Source: JALOOE01 sp964423545
GTDB taxonomy: Bacteria > Chloroflexota > Anaerolineae > CG2-30-64-16
Reading direction: 5' to 3'
Assembly (NCBI GenBank): GCA_964423545.1
Contig: CAYRFV010000253.1
Location: 1 to 8,291 of the forward strand
DNA: 8,291 nt
Shown: positions 5,882-8,291 of the stretch, in pieces
Numbering within the stretch: the first letter of the stretch is position 1
How the letters are laid out: every line of letters starts with the position of its first letter
Position numbers and translations under genes: made by a program
The notes under the pieces: model-generated
Told to the model about the DNA's origin: nothing
Seen by the model: only the letters and a program-made list of their open reading frames with translations
Databases searched by the model: none

Positions 5882-6400
5882 ATGCTTGATCCAGGCGATT
5901 TGATCTTTCATCCGAAACATGGTTTTGGCACCATTAGTGGCCTGACGCGTCGCGATCCACTCCACCCGATCCGGGAAGAGGTCAGCGAGGTTTTTTCGGA
6001 CCAGGAACAGGACTACTACGATATCCAGCTCATGGATGGTGGGACGCTGCTTGTGCCAGTGAGTCGAGCGGAACGCGTCGGGTTGCGTCCCCTCACCAAT
6101 GGCGTTGACGCTGTCACGACTTGTTTGCGCTCGCCGGCTGTGAGTCTGCCCGCTGATTCTCGGAAACGCGCGGCGGAACTGCGGGCACGGGGTCAGATTG
6201 CCGAGCCGACTGCTCTGGCCGCCACTGTTCGTGATATGTTGACACAAAGTCGCGGTCGAATGCTCACGGGCAGCGAGAAGACGTGGCTTGCCAGGTCTTG
6301 CGAGCGCCTCAGCATCGAAGCAGCGCTGGTCGATCGCATTTCCAGATCGCAGGCGTACGCCGCCATCTGGGAAGCAGTGAGCCAACTGAGCACCGTTTGA
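5882..6400 (+). CDS. CarD/CdnL-family RNA polymerase-binding transcription regulator
   Basis: A 172-residue protein, near the usual length of CdnL/CarD. The N-terminal Tudor-like RNA polymerase-interacting domain reads DLIFHPKHGFGTISGL (6-21), then DYYDIQL (44-50), then GTLLVPVSRAERVGLRPL (54-71), the family hallmark. The C-terminal half is helical (about 90-172) and includes LTGSEKTWLARSCERLS (128-144), the region that in CarD contacts promoter DNA at the bubble edge. Known members bind the polymerase beta subunit and stabilise open complexes, often under stress. I chose ATG 5882 because GGAGG lies 8 bases upstream and the domain starts at once; the 46 codons open upstream look non-coding. 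It probably shares the transcript that starts near 5592 and is followed 37 bp later by the lipid kinase. Confidence 0.88.
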   Translation: MLDPGDLIFHPKHGFGTISGLTRRDPLHPIREEVSEVFSDQEQDYYDIQLMDGGTLLVPVSRAERVGLRPLTNGVDAVTTCLRSPAVSLPADSRKRAAELRARGQIAEPTALAATVRDMLTQSRGRMLTGSEKTWLARSCERLSIEAALVDRISRSQAYAAIWEAVSQLSTV

Positions 6401-6437
6401 TCTCCGAGTAGGTGAGCGCAAATAGAGGGGGTTGCAT

Positions 6438-7379
6438 ATGGGCTCTTGCTCAACGAACAAACGCCGCATGAAGGCCAAGCTGATCTTCAATCCCAGCGCG
6501 GGGGCAATGCGAGGATCGCCTATCGAGATACTGGATGTGATCCACGAGATGCAGGCCTGGAGGCTCGTGCCGGAAGCCTNNNNNNNNNNCGAACCGGGCT
6601 GCGACCTATCCTTGGTGGTCCAGGATGCTCTCAGCCAGGGGATCCGCATGTTCGTGGTCTGCGGCGGCGATGGCACGATTCTTTCCGTGGCCGGCGCCTT
6701 GACTGGCACACGCGCCACCCTGGGAATCATCCCTGCCGGCACGCAGAACAACGTGGCCCTCAGCCTGGGAATTCCAGAGGATGTCCCGGCCGCCATCGCC
6801 CTCCTGCGCACCGGCCGCCGTATCAAAGTGGACATGGGCCTGGCCGCTTGCGGCCAGATCGTGCGTTCTTTCCTCCTGGCTTGTGTGGTGGGGCTGGGTT
6901 CGGCCATTTTCCCGTCGGCTGACGATATCCAGCACGGCAACCTGGCGCGGATCGGTGATTTCCTGGCCGCACTGGCCGCTTCCCCCCCGGCCGAGATGCA
7001 CCTGGTACTGGACAATAAGCAGGAGATCCATACTCAAGGTCACATGGCGCTGGTCTCCAACATGCCCTACATCGGCCCGCATTTTCAGGTTGGCGCCGCT
7101 GCCGCGTTCAATGATGGCTTGCTGGATGTGTTGCTGTTCACTGACCTGTCCAAGCTGGAGCTACTGGGCTACGCCGCCCAAAAGGCCGTCGGGAGTGGAA
7201 CAGAAGACCCTCGCATCCAGCACTTCCAGACGCGCAGGGTGGACATGGGCACCCTGCCGGCCATGCCGATCATGGCAGATGGGCTGGAGATGGGAACCGG
7301 GCCATTGCACATCACTGTGAGGCGGCACGCCCTGGCAGTGATGGTCGGCAATACGGCTCCCGACCCGGGCGATGCTTGA
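6438..7379 (+). CDS. Diacylglycerol/lipid kinase family protein (DagK/YegS type), interrupted by an assembly gap
   Basis: About 313 residues, the usual family length. It starts KAKLIFNPSAG (12-22); nucleotide-binding GGDGT is at 76-80, followed by IIPAGTQNNVALSLGIP (98-113), the PxGTxNxxA motif. FNDGLLDVLLF (224-234) and MADGLEMGTGPLHITV (279-294) are the C-terminal DGxLD and DGE-like boxes, the last having an extra Leu (DGLE). Such enzymes phosphorylate diacylglycerol or similar lipids at the cytoplasmic membrane face using ATP. ATG 6438 is preferred over TTG 6432 because GAGGGGG ends 6 bases before it. Ten Ns lie in frame at residues 47-51, so a few residues there are unknown and the frame is intact only if the gap length is right. 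It overlaps or adjoins the PAP2 gene. Confidence 0.9.
   Translation: MGSCSTNKRRMKAKLIFNPSAGAMRGSPIEILDVIHEMQAWRLVPEAXXXXEPGCDLSLVVQDALSQGIRMFVVCGGDGTILSVAGALTGTRATLGIIPAGTQNNVALSLGIPEDVPAAIALLRTGRRIKVDMGLAACGQIVRSFLLACVVGLGSAIFPSADDIQHGNLARIGDFLAALAASPPAEMHLVLDNKQEIHTQGHMALVSNMPYIGPHFQVGAAAAFNDGLLDVLLFTDLSKLELLGYAAQKAVGSGTEDPRIQHFQTRRVDMGTLPAMPIMADGLEMGTGPLHITVRRHALAVMVGNTAPDPGDA
6580..6589. other. Assembly gap of 10 N
   Basis: A run of ten N inside the lipid kinase gene, between codons for Glu-Ala and Glu-Pro-Gly. Both flanks read the same conserved protein in the same frame, so the missing sequence is probably small, although ten is likely a placeholder length. Confidence 0.95.
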
Positions 7380-7390
7380 GGCACCGACGC

Positions 7391-8161
7391 ATGCATCCGC
7401 CGGACGAAATGCGCCTGCCTGTCGCTCAGCATCCTGGGGCCTGGCGGCGCCTGATTCTCCGGGTGAGACGCAATCGCCCACTCGCCTGGCTGGTGGGCCT
7501 CACGGCCGGCCTGCTCCTGTTCCTGGCCTGGCTGCCTGTCTACGTGCGCATGTTTTTTTGGCGCGGCCTGCAGGCCCAGCCCATCCTGGCAAGTATGATC
7601 TTGGGCTTCAGCTTGCTGGCGCTCTCGCTGCTGTGGTCGGCCGGCCAGCGGATGGATGTTTGGGCTTTCCTCTTCTTCAACTTTCGGGGGCGTCACCCGC
7701 CCTGGCTAGATCAGCTGATGTGGGGCTTCACCCAGATCGGCAACGGCCTGGTCAGTGTAGTGCTTGCCCTGATCTTGTTGCTCGCCGGGGAGCGTCTGTT
7801 AGCTTATGGGCTCATCCTAGGGGCTTTGACGTGTTGGTTGGTGGTCGAGTTAGTGAAAGCTCTGGTGCGCCGGCGCCGGCCCTTCATCAGGCTGACCCAG
7901 GCGCGTATCGTCGGCCGGCGGGCCGGTGGGCGTTCATTCCCGAGCGGTCACACCAGCCAGGCCTTTTTCATGGCGACGCTGCTGGCCGGATACTTCCACG
8001 TCGGCGTGTGGGCGGTGTGCCTGCTGTACGCCATCGCGCTGCTGGTGGGCATCACGCGCCTATACGTGGGGGCGCACTATCCGCGGGATGTGCTGGCGGG
8101 GGCTATCCTGGGTAGCGCCTGGGGCCTGCTGGGCGGAATCGTCTATGGGTATATCTTGTGA
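7391..8161 (+). CDS. PAP2-family membrane lipid phosphatase
   Basis: A 256-residue protein with about six hydrophobic segments (roughly residues 32-53, 63-83, 118-132, 137-155, 190-222 and 233-256). It carries the three-part acid phosphatase signature: KALVRRRRP (156-164), PSGHT (184-188) and RLYVGAHYPRD (223-233), with the catalytic His in each of the last two. Relatives dephosphorylate phosphatidic acid or undecaprenyl diphosphate at the membrane. I prefer ATG 7391 (GAGG 9 bases upstream); TTG 7376, overlapping the kinase stop, would add 5 residues. Its place directly after a lipid kinase suggests a kinase/phosphatase pair acting on the same lipid pool; in some bacteria the two domains are fused. 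A terminator follows 39 bases after the stop. Confidence 0.92.
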   Translation: MHPPDEMRLPVAQHPGAWRRLILRVRRNRPLAWLVGLTAGLLLFLAWLPVYVRMFFWRGLQAQPILASMILGFSLLALSLLWSAGQRMDVWAFLFFNFRGRHPPWLDQLMWGFTQIGNGLVSVVLALILLLAGERLLAYGLILGALTCWLVVELVKALVRRRRPFIRLTQARIVGRRAGGRSFPSGHTSQAFFMATLLAGYFHVGVWAVCLLYAIALLVGITRLYVGAHYPRDVLAGAILGSAWGLLGGIVYGYIL

Positions 8162-8200
8162 AGCGGGGATACACCAAGCATCCTACATCAAAAGTATCGC

Positions 8201-8226
8201 GGGCCGCTCCTGAGGGCGGCCTTTTT
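8201..8226 (+). terminator. Rho-independent terminator after the PAP2 gene
   Basis: GGCCGCTC (8202-8209), loop CTGA, GGGCGGCC (8214-8221), then TTTTT (8222-8226). Stem bases that differ from copy 1 (for example T8208 opposite G8215) keep the pairing through G-T, which supports a maintained hairpin. Confidence 0.85.
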
Positions 8227-8253
8227 GCTGCGAAAAGTCTGGCGTTTGCGCTG

Positions 8254-8282
8254 ATGACAGGGCGGCGCGCTTCTGGTACGCT
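8254..8282 (+). promoter_or_regulatory. Predicted promoter inside module copy 2, driving a gene beyond the window
   Basis: -35 ATGACA (8254-8259), 17-bp spacer, -10 TACGCT (8277-8282). It is positioned 27 bp after the terminator T-run, exactly as in copy 1. The window ends 9 bases later, so the gene it serves is not visible. Confidence 0.5.
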
Positions 8283-8291
8283 ACCATAGCC

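Larger units (their letters stand above)
8170..8282 (+). repeat. Terminator-promoter module, copy 2
   Basis: Second copy of the module at 5475-5586: TACACCAAG (8170-8178) and TACATCAAA (8184-8192) in the same 14-bp register, then the hairpin, then the promoter. One extra A after the motif is the only length difference. The copies differ at about a quarter of positions, so this is an old duplication or a family of dispersed elements rather than a recent copy. Confidence 0.7.

Noticed and set aside
5864..7015. Long minus-strand open frame of 383 codons
   Set aside because: It lies antisense to the CarD-like and lipid kinase genes, crosses the N gap, and its translation is low-complexity Arg/Ser/Ala-rich with no recognisable domain.

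Overview
The window is a GC-rich bacterial accessory region, probably from a Chloroflexota-type organism and assembled from a metagenome. The lineage guess is inference: it rests on the mix of a SWIM-type protein tail, an AF2212/PIN toxin-antitoxin pair, a DUF234-type ATPase, and a soluble GAF histidine kinase with a NarL-type regulator. A 10-N run at 6580-6589 marks a scaffold gap.

Layout. 1-224 is the 3' end of a plus-strand gene (SWIM zinc-finger family-like C-terminus). 255-1009 (minus) is a toxin-antitoxin operon, an AF2212-like antitoxin followed by a PIN/VapC toxin with a 4-base ATGA overlap. 1010-1378 is a divergent regulatory region with a minus-strand promoter, a perfect 25-bp palindrome and a good plus-strand promoter. 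1379-2803 is an AAA+ ATPase with a C-terminal PD-(D/E)XK-like (DUF234) domain. 2804-3493 has no intact gene. It holds an inverted repeat, a strong extended -10 promoter, repeats, the 3' half of a class II tRNA, a hairpin, and a relic integrase tail whose catalytic Tyr position is His. This looks like the scar of an integrative element, or an uncharacterised structured transcript derived from one. 3497-5421 is a two-component system (GAF/HisKA_3 kinase plus LuxR-type response regulator, 4-base overlap).

5475-8282 is the most unusual part. Two copies of a roughly 110-bp module (tandem 14-bp motif, Rho-independent terminator, then a -35/-10 promoter) share the same internal spacing and bracket a probable four-gene unit. 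The genes are a tiny protein made of 11-residue LEA-like repeats, a CarD/CdnL-type RNA polymerase-binding regulator, a diacylglycerol/lipid kinase and a PAP2 phosphatase. The second module ends just before the window edge and should drive whatever follows.

Working model (inference): the first module ends the two-component operon and starts a stress- or envelope-related unit. In it a CarD-like factor adjusts transcription, the repeat peptide may protect membrane or protein, and the kinase/phosphatase pair interconverts lipid and lipid phosphate. The second module insulates this unit and launches the next member of a possible regulon.
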